Assembly: GCA_003649205.1 (NCBI GenBank) | Contig: QMRC01000016.1 | Location: 1-36,109, forward strand | Reading direction: 5' to 3' | Origin: Thermoprotei archaeon | GTDB lineage: Archaea; Thermoproteota; Thermoprotei; Thermoproteales; B15-G16 | Length of the DNA stretch: 36,109 nucleotides | Part shown: in pieces, positions 24,988-33,752 of the stretch | Position numbering within the stretch: position 1 is the first letter of the stretch | Layout: each line of letters starts with the position of its first letter | The notes under the pieces: model-generated | What the model was told of the DNA's origin: nothing | Databases searched by the model: none | What the model saw: the letters and a program-made list of their open reading frames with translations, nothing else | Program-made: the position numbers and the translations under genes

Positions 24988-27900
24988 GTGACTTCACCTG
25001 ACTTCCTTAAGTACTTAATTGAGTTAGCTGAATATGATCCAAAGTACCTCATCATTATCGTTTCCTCTGTTGTGTCATCAATGCTATTGATCTATGGTCT
25101 TACTGCATATGCAGTTCTCAGGAGATCATTACTACCGTACATATCCTCAATCGTCTTCTCCAGTGTATTTTGTTATCTCGCTCTTATCGTTGCTGATCAG
25201 AGCTATGTCGCGCATGTAGTAGCCTCTACTCTTCACATTCCTGAACACTACCTTGATTTAGAGAAGTGTATCTCCCTCATTAAGAAACACATAGCTTCTA
25301 TTCAAAGTATCATCTCTACTCTCGGCTATGTTCATACTTTTGCTGTTACTACTCTACTCATTATAGTTTGTCTTTTAGGATTCAAGGTTGGTCTTGCTGC
25401 TGTCCTCATGCTTTTACTATCTAAGTTCATGACTGGTGTATTTACAGCACTTACAGCTGTCCTATCCGTACTCATTAGCCTATCGAGGATCTATACTGGT
25501 TTAGTTGTTCTCCATGCTATTCTCGACTTCCTTCACTTCGTACTCCCATTTATGACATTAGCTGGTGCTGTCTTTCTTGCTTGTGCTCCACTTCGTAGAC
25601 TTGGTATTACCTTGATCGTGTTCTCTTATGTCTTTGCTTTTGGTTTTCCCTTCATTATCTCATATAGTCTTGAGAAGGGGGAATTTGGTATTGATGTTTC
25701 TCATCTCTACTATGAAACTATAGTTCTCGGTAGTGGTAACTTTACCGTTATTGATGCTTCTGGTTACCCCATTCCATACGCTCTCCTAGTTCTTCATGAT
25801 GTTAGTAATACATCAAGATTCTACGCCTTTCAGGTTCTCGATAATGGCTTTAAGTCTACTGTCTTACCGTGTGGTACCTATGATTTGGATGTTATTACTC
25901 TCTGGTGCTCACTAAGTAGTAATTGTTCGAGAGTTGTAATTGAGCCCAATCTTTCGTTCAAGCTCTGTAACCTATCTGTTCTTACTGCTAATGTTCTTGC
26001 TGCTAATGCCTCTGTACAATTCCTCGACTTTAGTAATGCTTCTAGGTTCTGTATTCAGGTTCCCTACATTGTTATTGCTCGTAGAGGTGGTGTTTCTGGT
26101 ATTGTCTTTTATAGCGATGTAAATGTTACTGCTAGAGGTGATAATGTTGTTTCCCTTGTTAAGGTCCTTCCTGTAAATTCATCATTTTCCTTCACCTGTA
26201 TAGCATCTAATGTCATAGTATCGTATCAATGCTCAAATCCAAATATGACCGTTACCTACTCAATCTCTCACGTTTCAAATCCTGCTCTCAATGTCATACC
26301 TGAGGCGTTCTTTAGGAATCTATACAGCAATTATTGTGTCTGGTACAACTTCGTCATCGCTCCTATTATTACTTGGATTGAAGAGACTGGTCCATTAGGT
26401 GGTTATGAAATTCCTTACTACGAGTTTCTCTGTAGGTTAAAGCCTGATCCATTCTTCTACTACGATCCCTCTCCTCATGTCCTTAGAGTTAGTATTGAGG
26501 TTGTTGCTGTTAATGAGACAAGACCCAATGATTATGCTATAGTCCAGATTGATGTCTATGGTGTTGACGTTACCTGGTCTAAGTGGAATTGGTTAGTCTA
26601 TACGCCATACATGGAGTACGGTAGGTATCTGGTTAAGGAGATGTCTAAGTTGTGGTTTCCACTTAGAGAGTATGCTGCATTGTGGTACAATGTATTTTCA
26701 TGGCTTATTCCACTTGTACTATCTGCCGATGTTTTGTCTGGGCTTTTCGGTGGTTACTCAATTAGCTTTAGATTGCTTGGTCTCATAACACCGCTATTCA
26801 GGGGATCGGCGGCTCGTGTATACGGTGTTGCTCTGTCTACGACTATGCATGTTGCTATGGTGTTAATGCGGAGAATGTACTTAATGGCTCATCAATACAT
26901 TGCCAGATATACCCCAGTTATGCTGCTTCGTAGACTTATTGCTCCTACTCCATTCATTAAGTTGAGGGAGTTGCCGGTATTCACTAGGTTTAGAGTATAT
27001 GTTGAGGCTGTTAGATCTGTTCTTGAGACTAGGATTCCTAGGAAATTCGCTTCTGTTATTGCGCATACAGCTACTGCTCTCGGCATATCTACATCGGCTA
27101 TCTTCAGAGCAATTATTCATCGTCATCCACTCACTCTTGGTCTTCAATTCATTGCATCACTCTATAAGCATTATCTTGCCACAAGACGTGGCTATTTTGC
27201 TGTGGATGAGTCAAAGTTCCTACGCTTTGTTGAGATTGCTTCTAGACTTGCTGCAGCTCAGAGATCACTATTCCATACATTACTAGTTCTTGCTTCGATT
27301 AGTGAGAAAATTGCAATGTTTGTAAGCAGAGTTAGTACTTCAAAAGCTGCTGCAGTTAGAGTTCTTGGTGAACTTCTATCGATACGTCATGTATCTGAAC
27401 TTGTTGAGAAGTACTTACCTCCTCCTGATGTAAGAACTTTCCGAGATATTGTTTCTGCCGTCAGGTCGCTTCATCATGAAGTTGAGAGGTATGTTAGGGG
27501 TCTAGATGAGATTCGTAGGCCTATTACCAGTGAAGACTTGAAGTACATTATAGCTGGTTTCTATACGAGATTTCTCGGGTATGGTTTCTACGGTATTGAA
27601 CTTGCTAAGAAATTACAATCATTGGTTACTACAGTTTACAAATTATCTCGTATTGCACCCCCTACCTCGCTTCAAGATTTGAGTGTACTTAGGTCAAAGA
27701 TTGAGTTGCTTCGTAGAGGGGATTTCTCGCAGTTGATCTCTCTTGCACATTACTTTAGGAATTTAAAGGTTGTTGTTCCTCCAATGCCTTCACTTCCAGC
27801 TATTAAAGTAGTTCATGGCTGGATCCACCTATTAGTACCAGGTACCCCTAGGTTAGCTACCATTAGTGAGGTTGCTGAGTATGTATCTGAACTTCACACA

Positions 27901-28893
27901 ACACTTCAATATGTGAGGTCACTATCTGAGCAGTATATTGTTGATCCAGAGCGGGTTAAGTATGTATTCGACACTATTCAGCGACATGTCGCAGATGTAG
28001 TACAGGGTGTTTGTGATAAGCTTGTTACCAGGTTGAGACTACTCGATATTCATGACTTAGCACGTGAGGTAGTACTAGCTTTAGCAAGGATATCCCCTGA
28101 CAGTGTGCATCAAGTACATGCACTCATTAGGGAATTTGAGGATAGAGTTAGGTCAGCTATCAGCACTGCTATCATTATGCGTGATTATAGCGTTTTAGAG
28201 GAATTCGCTAATGTAGTTCCTGAACTTGGTCTTCCTACTAAGATCACTGTTACTGTGTCCCCTGAAAGAGCTCACGAGTATGGTCTTGATATTAAGCAAT
28301 CAATTACCCTAGAACTTAACCTACGTGATTTACCGAGATTTCTTGCTGAATTAGATTCTCTATGCTTTACTTGCTCAAGTGAACGAGCCAGAGCTTTTGC
28401 AGCTGCTATTGCGGATCTCTTTGCTAGTTCAATTGCCGAAGCAATTAATGAACAGATACTGAGTAAGCTCGAACTTGAAACCTGGTTCTTGATAAACGTA
28501 CTTACTCTTCGTGAAGGTAAGTTCATTGATGTGAGTACGCTATCAGCTAATGACATTGCTACACTCATGAAGTATGTTCCTGAGTACGATTACCTCGTTG
28601 TTGATGTACTTAAGAGAGCTGATGAGAGGGGAAAGCTTAGAGAAGCCTTACTTGAAGCTCTACTCCTGAATCTTGGTGTACCACCTAGTGAAGTGTATGA
28701 GCTTAAGCACATGAACACGAATGAGCTTAGTAAGTACGTACTTGAGAAGTATGTGGTTGATGAGAGGTTACGGGATGTGGTCGATAAGCACCTTAAGGCA
28801 CTTGATAAAGTACATGTGAGGACTTGTGAAGAACTCTACATGTTATTGCATGAGTACCCATTGTATATCTATACATATCGTGAAATTAGCTAA
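24988..28893 (+). CDS. Giant VirB6/CedA-like protein with ectodomain and long cytoplasmic region
   Basis: 1301 residues. Residues about 15-230 form a polytopic region related to the preceding protein (shared P-LRRLG motif followed by hydrophobic helices). An ectodomain follows at about 235-555, with many sequons (NFT, NTS, NCS, NLS, NAS, NVT, NSS, NMT) and paired Cys. A further hydrophobic group is at about 560-640, and the remaining about 650 residues are soluble, charged and almost wholly helical. GTG at 24988 has GAGGT 8 bases ahead. Bacterial conjugation systems include VirB6-like proteins extended with large domains, and this would be an archaeal counterpart. Likely role: channel protein combining partner contact outside with ATPase or DNA contact inside. 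Confidence 0.55.
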   Translation: MTSPDFLKYLIELAEYDPKYLIIIVSSVVSSMLLIYGLTAYAVLRRSLLPYISSIVFSSVFCYLALIVADQSYVAHVVASTLHIPEHYLDLEKCISLIKKHIASIQSIISTLGYVHTFAVTTLLIIVCLLGFKVGLAAVLMLLLSKFMTGVFTALTAVLSVLISLSRIYTGLVVLHAILDFLHFVLPFMTLAGAVFLACAPLRRLGITLIVFSYVFAFGFPFIISYSLEKGEFGIDVSHLYYETIVLGSGNFTVIDASGYPIPYALLVLHDVSNTSRFYAFQVLDNGFKSTVLPCGTYDLDVITLWCSLSSNCSRVVIEPNLSFKLCNLSVLTANVLAANASVQFLDFSNASRFCIQVPYIVIARRGGVSGIVFYSDVNVTARGDNVVSLVKVLPVNSSFSFTCIASNVIVSYQCSNPNMTVTYSISHVSNPALNVIPEAFFRNLYSNYCVWYNFVIAPIITWIEETGPLGGYEIPYYEFLCRLKPDPFFYYDPSPHVLRVSIEVVAVNETRPNDYAIVQIDVYGVDVTWSKWNWLVYTPYMEYGRYLVKEMSKLWFPLREYAALWYNVFSWLIPLVLSADVLSGLFGGYSISFRLLGLITPLFRGSAARVYGVALSTTMHVAMVLMRRMYLMAHQYIARYTPVMLLRRLIAPTPFIKLRELPVFTRFRVYVEAVRSVLETRIPRKFASVIAHTATALGISTSAIFRAIIHRHPLTLGLQFIASLYKHYLATRRGYFAVDESKFLRFVEIASRLAAAQRSLFHTLLVLASISEKIAMFVSRVSTSKAAAVRVLGELLSIRHVSELVEKYLPPPDVRTFRDIVSAVRSLHHEVERYVRGLDEIRRPITSEDLKYIIAGFYTRFLGYGFYGIELAKKLQSLVTTVYKLSRIAPPTSLQDLSVLRSKIELLRRGDFSQLISLAHYFRNLKVVVPPMPSLPAIKVVHGWIHLLVPGTPRLATISEVAEYVSELHTTLQYVRSLSEQYIVDPERVKYVFDTIQRHVADVVQGVCDKLVTRLRLLDIHDLAREVVLALARISPDSVHQVHALIREFEDRVRSAISTAIIMRDYSVLEEFANVVPELGLPTKITVTVSPERAHEYGLDIKQSITLELNLRDLPRFLAELDSLCFTCSSERARAFAAAIADLFASSIAEAINEQILSKLELETWFLINVLTLREGKFIDVSTLSANDIATLMKYVPEYDYLVVDVLKRADERGKLREALLEALLLNLGVPPSEVYELKHMNTNELSKYVLEKYVVDERLRDVVDKHLKALDKVHVRTCEELYMLLHEYPLYIYTYREIS

Positions 28894-28971
28894 AGATATT
28901 GATATATCGCATTGTATAACTGAAAACTTATTTACATCTTCAATGTACTTCAACTAGGAAAGGTGCATAGT

Positions 28972-29292
28972 ATGGTGAGGTGGAAATTGATTGAGTACGC
29001 ATTGACGGATGATGGAATTATAATTTCTCTCCCTGTGTGGCGGTGGAAGAAGACTTGGAAGAGAGGAAAGGGTAGAGGAGAGGTTGTTCGCTATGCTATC
29101 ATGTTACTTCCAGAGGTCATTGAGTTGATTAGACAGCATTTAGATGTTGTTAGGTCTGTTCTCGATGAGGGTAGTGAGGAGAAGAGGATTGTTGTGAAGA
29201 TTTACAATGTTAGGACGGTGCAAGAAGCACTTGAGGTGGAGCGAGAGAAGGAACGTGCTTCTGCTGAGTCACTGATTAAGGACTATAGGTAG
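28972..29292 (+). CDS. Small protein preceding ParA
   Basis: 106 residues from ATG 28972 (AGGTG about 6 bases ahead; the in-frame GTG at 28963 lies within that site). The N-terminal half is rich in Trp, Lys and Arg (WRWKKTWKRGKGRG at about 23-36), then LLPEVIELIRQHLDVV and a charged C-terminal helix. It lies 8 bases before the ParA-type gene. Position and basic patch fit a centromere-binding or adaptor partner, but no ParB or helix-turn-helix motif was identified. Confidence 0.5.
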   Translation: MVRWKLIEYALTDDGIIISLPVWRWKKTWKRGKGRGEVVRYAIMLLPEVIELIRQHLDVVRSVLDEGSEEKRIVVKIYNVRTVQEALEVEREKERASAESLIKDYR

Positions 29293-29300
29293 GTGATTCC

Positions 29301-30041
29301 ATGGTAGTTGTTTCATTCTTTTCAGGATCAAAAGGTGGTGTAGGGAAGTCAACTCTATCAGCTCTCGTATCCTTAATCACTAGTTTGAAGTACAGGACAC
29401 TAGTACTCGATATCAGTGGTAGAGGTGCATCAGCACTATTGCTTCCTCACAAGCTAGATTCAGCTCAGTGCATAGATGATATCTTTAGAGGTATCTACAC
29501 AAAGTTGAAGATTTACAACATCTCTCGTGATGTCAAAATTAGAACTGGTGGTCTATTTAGGAGAGCTGTAGACGTTATGAAGGTAAGTGTAGACGTTATT
29601 CCATCAAGAGAACCTATTCCCCCTGATCCACATGCACTTAGTCTACTTGTGAATGTAGTTAAGTATGAGCTTGCTAGACGTTACGATGTTGTTATTCTCG
29701 ATATGCCAACTCTACCGCTATCGAGTTTTAGTAAGGTTGAAGCTAACTTCATGAACTTACTTCTTGCATCAGATAGAGTGTTTATCGTTGCTGAGTATGG
29801 TAAACACGATGTATTCGATCAATTTACGGACATACCAGTACTAACATTTAGGGTCCTGAATAAGGTTATTTCACAACAAGATATCAAAACAGTTAAAGCT
29901 GATGTTTTGGTTCCCTTTATTGCTCCACTTTGTCAAAGTATTGAGTTCTTCATTGATGTTGCATTACGATCAATTGATGTATTTCCTCAACTTCGTGATG
30001 CAGTTATCAAACTTGTTAAACTCATCTTCTACCCCTCCTAA
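29301..30041 (+). CDS. ParA/MinD-family partition ATPase
   Basis: 246 residues. The deviant Walker A KGGVGKST (11-18) carries the signature Lys11. VLDISGRGAS (about 35-44) occupies the Walker A' position, and ILDMPTLPLSS (about 133-143) is the Walker B region. ParA proteins drive plasmid partition, and relatives (VirC1, MinD-like) position secretion or conjugation machines. ATG 29301 has AGGTGATT a few bases ahead. It follows the small basic protein and is convergent with a pilin-like gene, 4 bases apart at the stops. Either stable inheritance or placement of the transfer apparatus is possible. Confidence 0.8.
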   Translation: MVVVSFFSGSKGGVGKSTLSALVSLITSLKYRTLVLDISGRGASALLLPHKLDSAQCIDDIFRGIYTKLKIYNISRDVKIRTGGLFRRAVDVMKVSVDVIPSREPIPPDPHALSLLVNVVKYELARRYDVVILDMPTLPLSSFSKVEANFMNLLLASDRVFIVAEYGKHDVFDQFTDIPVLTFRVLNKVISQQDIKTVKADVLVPFIAPLCQSIEFFIDVALRSIDVFPQLRDAVIKLVKLIFYPS

Positions 30042-30044
30042 CCC

Positions 30045-30821
30045 TTAACCTGAAGCAATCTCTACTCTCACAGCACTATTCTCGTAAACTAGCTTCAAAT
30101 GAACTTCATGCACTAATTCAAGAAGAACTTGCTCTGTCGTAATCTTTGTCTCAACTTCAACCACTCCATGAGGTTTCACTGTTGCTACATCTGTACCTTC
30201 ATAACTTACCGTTATAGTGTAGTCACCTCTATTCCATAACTTGAGCTTTGCTATACCCACGCTCTCATTCACCTTCTCAAGCTCTATGACTAGATCATAG
30301 TTCCAATCTACCTCTTGTCCAAGTTCTTCTGTCTCAACCTCTACTGCTATTCCTTGCTCCAGTACCGTCACGTACTTTCCAGGTTCGTACTTGACCACTG
30401 CTGAATTACATACTGCATGATCATAGTACTTCCAGGTACCTAACTCATGTATGTACATCACTACTCTCATTGGATCAAAGTACGTTACTGTCCTTTGCTG
30501 TGGTATTGATGTTGTAAGATTAACACCTGGATTTAGTACTGTATAGGTCTTTAGATAGCAACTACTTGGTAACTCTACTCCAGGATAGATTAGTACTCTC
30601 GTTTGCGTTAAGACTATTGTATACGTCTTCGGTATATGTAGTGTAATGTAGGTGTACGTCTTTGTCCTGTAAGTGATCTCTATTGCTTTGAGTAAGGTTC
30701 TCAATTCCTGCTGTAAACTCTGTACACCTACACTCTTCTCAAGTTCAAGAACTGGAATGAGTAATAGTGCTAGTGTAGCTACTACTGCTGTTAAGAGTAA
30801 TAGCATTTCAAGTACTTCCAC
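30045..30821 (-). CDS. Pilin-like anchored exported protein
   Basis: 258 residues from GTG 30821, chosen because GGAGGT lies 6 bases before it; the upstream in-frame GTG (30827) directly abuts that site. The N-terminus MEVLEMLLLLTAVVATLALLLI is a short acidic lead and a membrane helix, without a basic prepilin site. The head is beta-rich with Thr-rich strands and a C-terminal Ig-like pattern (AKLKLWNRGDYTITV). It is separated from the other pilin-like genes by more than 10 kb and is alone on its strand here. It may be a surface accessory of the transfer apparatus. Confidence 0.55.
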   Translation of the reverse strand: MEVLEMLLLLTAVVATLALLLIPVLELEKSVGVQSLQQELRTLLKAIEITYRTKTYTYITLHIPKTYTIVLTQTRVLIYPGVELPSSCYLKTYTVLNPGVNLTTSIPQQRTVTYFDPMRVVMYIHELGTWKYYDHAVCNSAVVKYEPGKYVTVLEQGIAVEVETEELGQEVDWNYDLVIELEKVNESVGIAKLKLWNRGDYTITVSYEGTDVATVKPHGVVEVETKITTEQVLLELVHEVHLKLVYENSAVRVEIASG

Positions 30822-30844
30822 TAACACACCTCCATTACAAATAA

Positions 30845-30856
30845 TATCTCAAGATA
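30845..30856. promoter_or_regulatory. TATCT/AGATA dyad upstream of a pilin-like gene
   Basis: TATCTCAAGATA lies 24-35 bases before the GTG at 30821. Its half-sites are the same as in the dyads ahead of the pilin gene (10711-10726) and the adhesin operon (19292-19302). AT-rich sequence around it probably contains the TATA element. Confidence 0.3.
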
Positions 30857-31225
30857 CCTAAATGTTTCTATTTTACCTAATATTTTGGTAAGTGATTTTT
30901 GTTGAAGCTTGAGAGGGAGCTAGATTGCCCTGATACTCTTGACCCTGATGAAGCTAGATTATGGCATCCTAATACCTTACTTCATCATTTATTGATCAAA
31001 GAAAACCTGATTGAAATTTCAAGACTATGCTTTTGCTTGCATTACTTAGCATAAATTATTTTGAAGAAGCCATTAGTAATCTCTCATTACTGGGGCCTAG
31101 GTTAAGCTAACGGTATCTCGTGATCTTAGTTGAAATGCAGAGGATACCTATTTTAGACCTTGAGAAATGTTATTGACCTGGATTACTAGTACTGGGATCT
31201 GAGCTAATGATCATGGGGATCAAGT
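30857..31225. other. Non-coding stretch at the edge of the decayed island
   Basis: No complete gene is seen. A 50-codon plus-strand frame starting TTG at 30902 (ends 31054) has protein-like composition (Leu, His, Glu rich) but no start signal, and could be a remnant. The rest is interrupted in all frames. Confidence 0.35.
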
Positions 31226-31708
31226 ATGGGGTGGGAGACCTATATCAAAGCGGCATACGATACTATGGTCAAGAACTACAGATTTATACAGGAGAAGATA
31301 CCTGAACTCCTAACTGAGATCACTGAGTTACTTAACTATGTACTCGAATCTCTGTATGGTTACGTACTTGAATTGCCTAGGGATAAAGCTGTAGAGTACT
31401 TACTTACACCAGTTGCTATGCATATATGCTTTCCCAGGGAAGTATGCTCCTTTACACTACTTTGCTAGGTAATGTACCTGCTACAGCATGGTGCCTTCGC
31501 TGTATCCTTGATCCTTGAGGAGGAAGCACCAGAAGAGAATTTTAACGTCTGTTCTCACCTACTCACCTACTCTTCTACTATGTTGATGGGTTAGTTTTTG
31601 TAGGAAAGACTTCTACGAGAGGATATATGAGGAGGACTTTATCCCGAAGATGGCTAGGGAACTCTTCGATGATGTAATCCATTATTGGAGCGTGGAGTGA
31701 ATTGCTTG
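31226..31708 (+). pseudogene. Remnant of a broken gene, family unknown
   Basis: An 80-codon frame (31226-31468, ATG start) has convincing protein character: Glu/Leu-rich helices, then YLLTPVAMHICFPRE. It then loses sense. Protein-like text continues in other frames: YAPLHYFAR at about 31440-31468, a 41-codon frame at about 31473-31597 (LLQHGAFAVSLILEEEAP), and FYERIYEEDFIPKMARELF at about 31612-31668. Together they suggest a gene of about 160 codons broken by at least two frameshifts. The FYE-type end is reminiscent of small helical families repeated in Thermoproteales genomes, but I cannot assign it. Confidence 0.35.
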
Positions 31709-31737
31709 CAGTCCAGTATGCATAGACTTCTACGTAG

Positions 31738-31748
31738 TTTTTTTTTTT
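31738..31748 (+). terminator. Poly-T tract, possible archaeal terminator
   Basis: An 11-base T run follows the remnant gene on the plus strand. Archaeal transcription ends efficiently at such T runs without a hairpin. It lies between the remnant and the convergent DUF4352 gene. Confidence 0.4.
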
Positions 31749-31843
31749 AAAAAGAAGAACAGAAGTCAAAAGTGTCTAACTTAATGAACGTATAGAATGT
31801 ATTTGAAAGGGAAGGGGTATTTGAGGAGAGCAACTTACTCTCG

Positions 31844-32584
31844 TTATTTTGTCAATTCTATTGTTACTTCATATCCTCCAATCACTCCAACTTTGAAGTA
31901 CAGCTTGGCAGGCTCCTCACTAACAGGTATCTGGAACAATAGATATCCCTCTATAATCGTATTCGGTGCTACTGATGCAGTTGTATCTAGCTCCTCAAAG
32001 ACTATTGCCTTCGACTTTATTTCGTCTGTTACGTCCCATATATACTCTAGCTCGTAGGTGTAAGCTTTCTCATAGCTCTTATTAGCATTTGAAACTAGCA
32101 TGAAGTTCCAAATATCTGATGCTGTCTTAGCTTCCTTACCTATGTTCTTTATTCTTAACTTCACTAAGACTAGCTTCTTCCCCTCTTTGGCTTTGTAGTA
32201 AGAGTCATCCTTCTTTATGTACTCTGCTTCATCAATCTTCAAAACTGTTATCTCCCAATTTCCAGCTCTTATGGGTTCACCAATACGAGCTGTAATACTT
32301 TTTGTCTCGGTAGCTTCTTCAACAGCTTTTTTAACAGCCCATAAGCCCATATGAATAGCGGCTGTTCCTAGTAGGGCGGGCACAGCAACTATTAATAAGA
32401 TAATGCCTAAGACGAGAGGTAGTGTTCTCCCTTCCCGCTTCGCTATTAGATACGCTCCTATAATGATGGACACAATTGCGAACACATATCCTAGTCCAGC
32501 AGATACGCTCCAAGCTGTAGGAAACACCAAAAGTGCTAGGACTAAGCCCAAGATGAAGAGGACTATCGCCTTTCCAGTCTTCAT
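31844..32584 (-). CDS. Membrane protein with DUF4352-type domain
   Basis: 246 residues. Three hydrophobic helices lie at about 6-26, 28-48 and 55-78. An extracellular domain (about 95-246) follows, with GKKLVLVKLRIKNIGKEAK, a VAPNTIIEGYLLFQIP strand and a terminal Gly-Gly-Tyr-Glu strand, which is the layout of DUF4352 (Telomeric-repeat-factor-like Ig fold found in exported proteins). ATG at 32584 has AGGTG about 6 bases ahead and a TATA-like CTTAAAT about 35 bases ahead, so it looks functional. It is the only intact gene between the two decayed ones. Its base usage and lack of neighbours suggest cargo acquired from a host chromosome. Confidence 0.7.
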   Translation of the reverse strand: MKTGKAIVLFILGLVLALLVFPTAWSVSAGLGYVFAIVSIIIGAYLIAKREGRTLPLVLGIILLIVAVPALLGTAAIHMGLWAVKKAVEEATETKSITARIGEPIRAGNWEITVLKIDEAEYIKKDDSYYKAKEGKKLVLVKLRIKNIGKEAKTASDIWNFMLVSNANKSYEKAYTYELEYIWDVTDEIKSKAIVFEELDTTASVAPNTIIEGYLLFQIPVSEEPAKLYFKVGVIGGYEVTIELTK

Positions 32585-32798
32585 TTAAACACCTAAGAAC
32601 ATGAAGTGCTGAAGAGGTATTTAAGAATACTCAAAATACAAAGAGAGTAGCTACATTTCTTCCATTAGTGCTAGTGCTGTTCTAGTTGTGTCTTTCGGGT
32701 TTACAATCAATACTTTATCACATAAGAGACTAGAAGGTGAGAATATCGATTATTGTTAGGTTTTTACTGGTTTTAAGAGCTATTACATCATCTGGTGC

Positions 32799-33526
32799 TC
32801 ATCCACAATCCTCGAAATTCCCAATAGGAAGTACTATGCTGTCTGGCTTTACTGTCCTTATCGCTAATTCTAGAGCCTTTGCGTATGAAGCCTCTCACTA
32901 GCTCTGAGCCTGAGCACATTCAAAACGGCCTTATCGACATCGGTATTGTTCGGATCTACTATTAGTGCTGGGTTTGATGTGAATACGAGTAATCCAAGGT
33001 TAAGACCAGTATCTTTATACTTTTGGGCAAAAGCATAGGTTGTTAGTATCGCTAGAAACATTCTGTACCCACTCATACTACCAGAAGCATCGACTACAAG
33101 CATGCCCTCTTTTAACCCCTCTGTACTTCCTAATCTTTCTGACAATTGTTTTGTCATCGATAACCCTACCCTTCTCGAAAGCCCTAACTATCGTCCTTAC
33201 TGTGTTTATCGGGAACTTGTAATCGATACCGCTTGCTTAATTGCTAAAGTAGCCAATATTCTCTCTTCTCCATCCTCGCTCTCTTCAAGGAGCTTACTAG
33301 CAAAGTAGGATGAGAGTATAACTAAGAATAGTACTGCTTTCACCTCCTTGGCAGATATCGTAGGCCTACACTCAATCCTATCGCAAACTTTTATACATTT
33401 TGTTAGCTTCTCTATTGTTACTCGTATGTTTATCTTCCTAACCTTCTCGTAGGATTCGAGAGCCCGGTCTGGGAACGTGGTTAGCTGTATCCTAGCGATT
33501 CCAAGTGTTGGAGAGTCGGAATTCCT
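32799..33526 (-). pseudogene. Frameshifted von Willebrand A domain protein
   Basis: Read leftward, four pieces in changing frames join into one protein. The first is a helical region (about 33526-33206: LGIARIQLTTFPDRALESYEK, then AKEVKAVLFLVILSSYFASK), which ends at a stop. The second is GIDYKFPINTVRTIVRAFEK (about 33235-33160). The third is a frame from 33157 with the MIDAS motif DASGSMSG (residues 24-31) and LGLLVFTSNP. The fourth is SYAKALELAIRTVKPDSIVLPIGNFEDCG, ending at TGA 32799-32801. At least three frameshifts separate them. The intact ancestor was probably an archaeal vWA protein of about 245 or more residues. The 95-codon frame at 32870-33157 alone is therefore not a real gene. 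Confidence 0.7.
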
Positions 33527-33752
33527 TTAGCTAATCTCTTATCTCCTTAAGCTACCTCAGTCTGTGTCATTACTTTTGATACTATTTAGGCGATAAAGCT
33601 ACTGAATAAGTTATGCATATTTTGAATTTAGAAAGTACATCGTGCGCGTGTTAAAGCACATACAAAATATTCCGTACATCATGTATATACCTACGTCTCG
33701 TTATTAGTAAGGTTTATTTTCTGTGATATAGGTAGGTATAATTGACATAGTT

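Noticed and set aside
32870..33157. 95-codon vWA frame as a standalone gene
   Set aside because: The conserved protein continues on both sides in other frames, so it is one fragment of a pseudogene.
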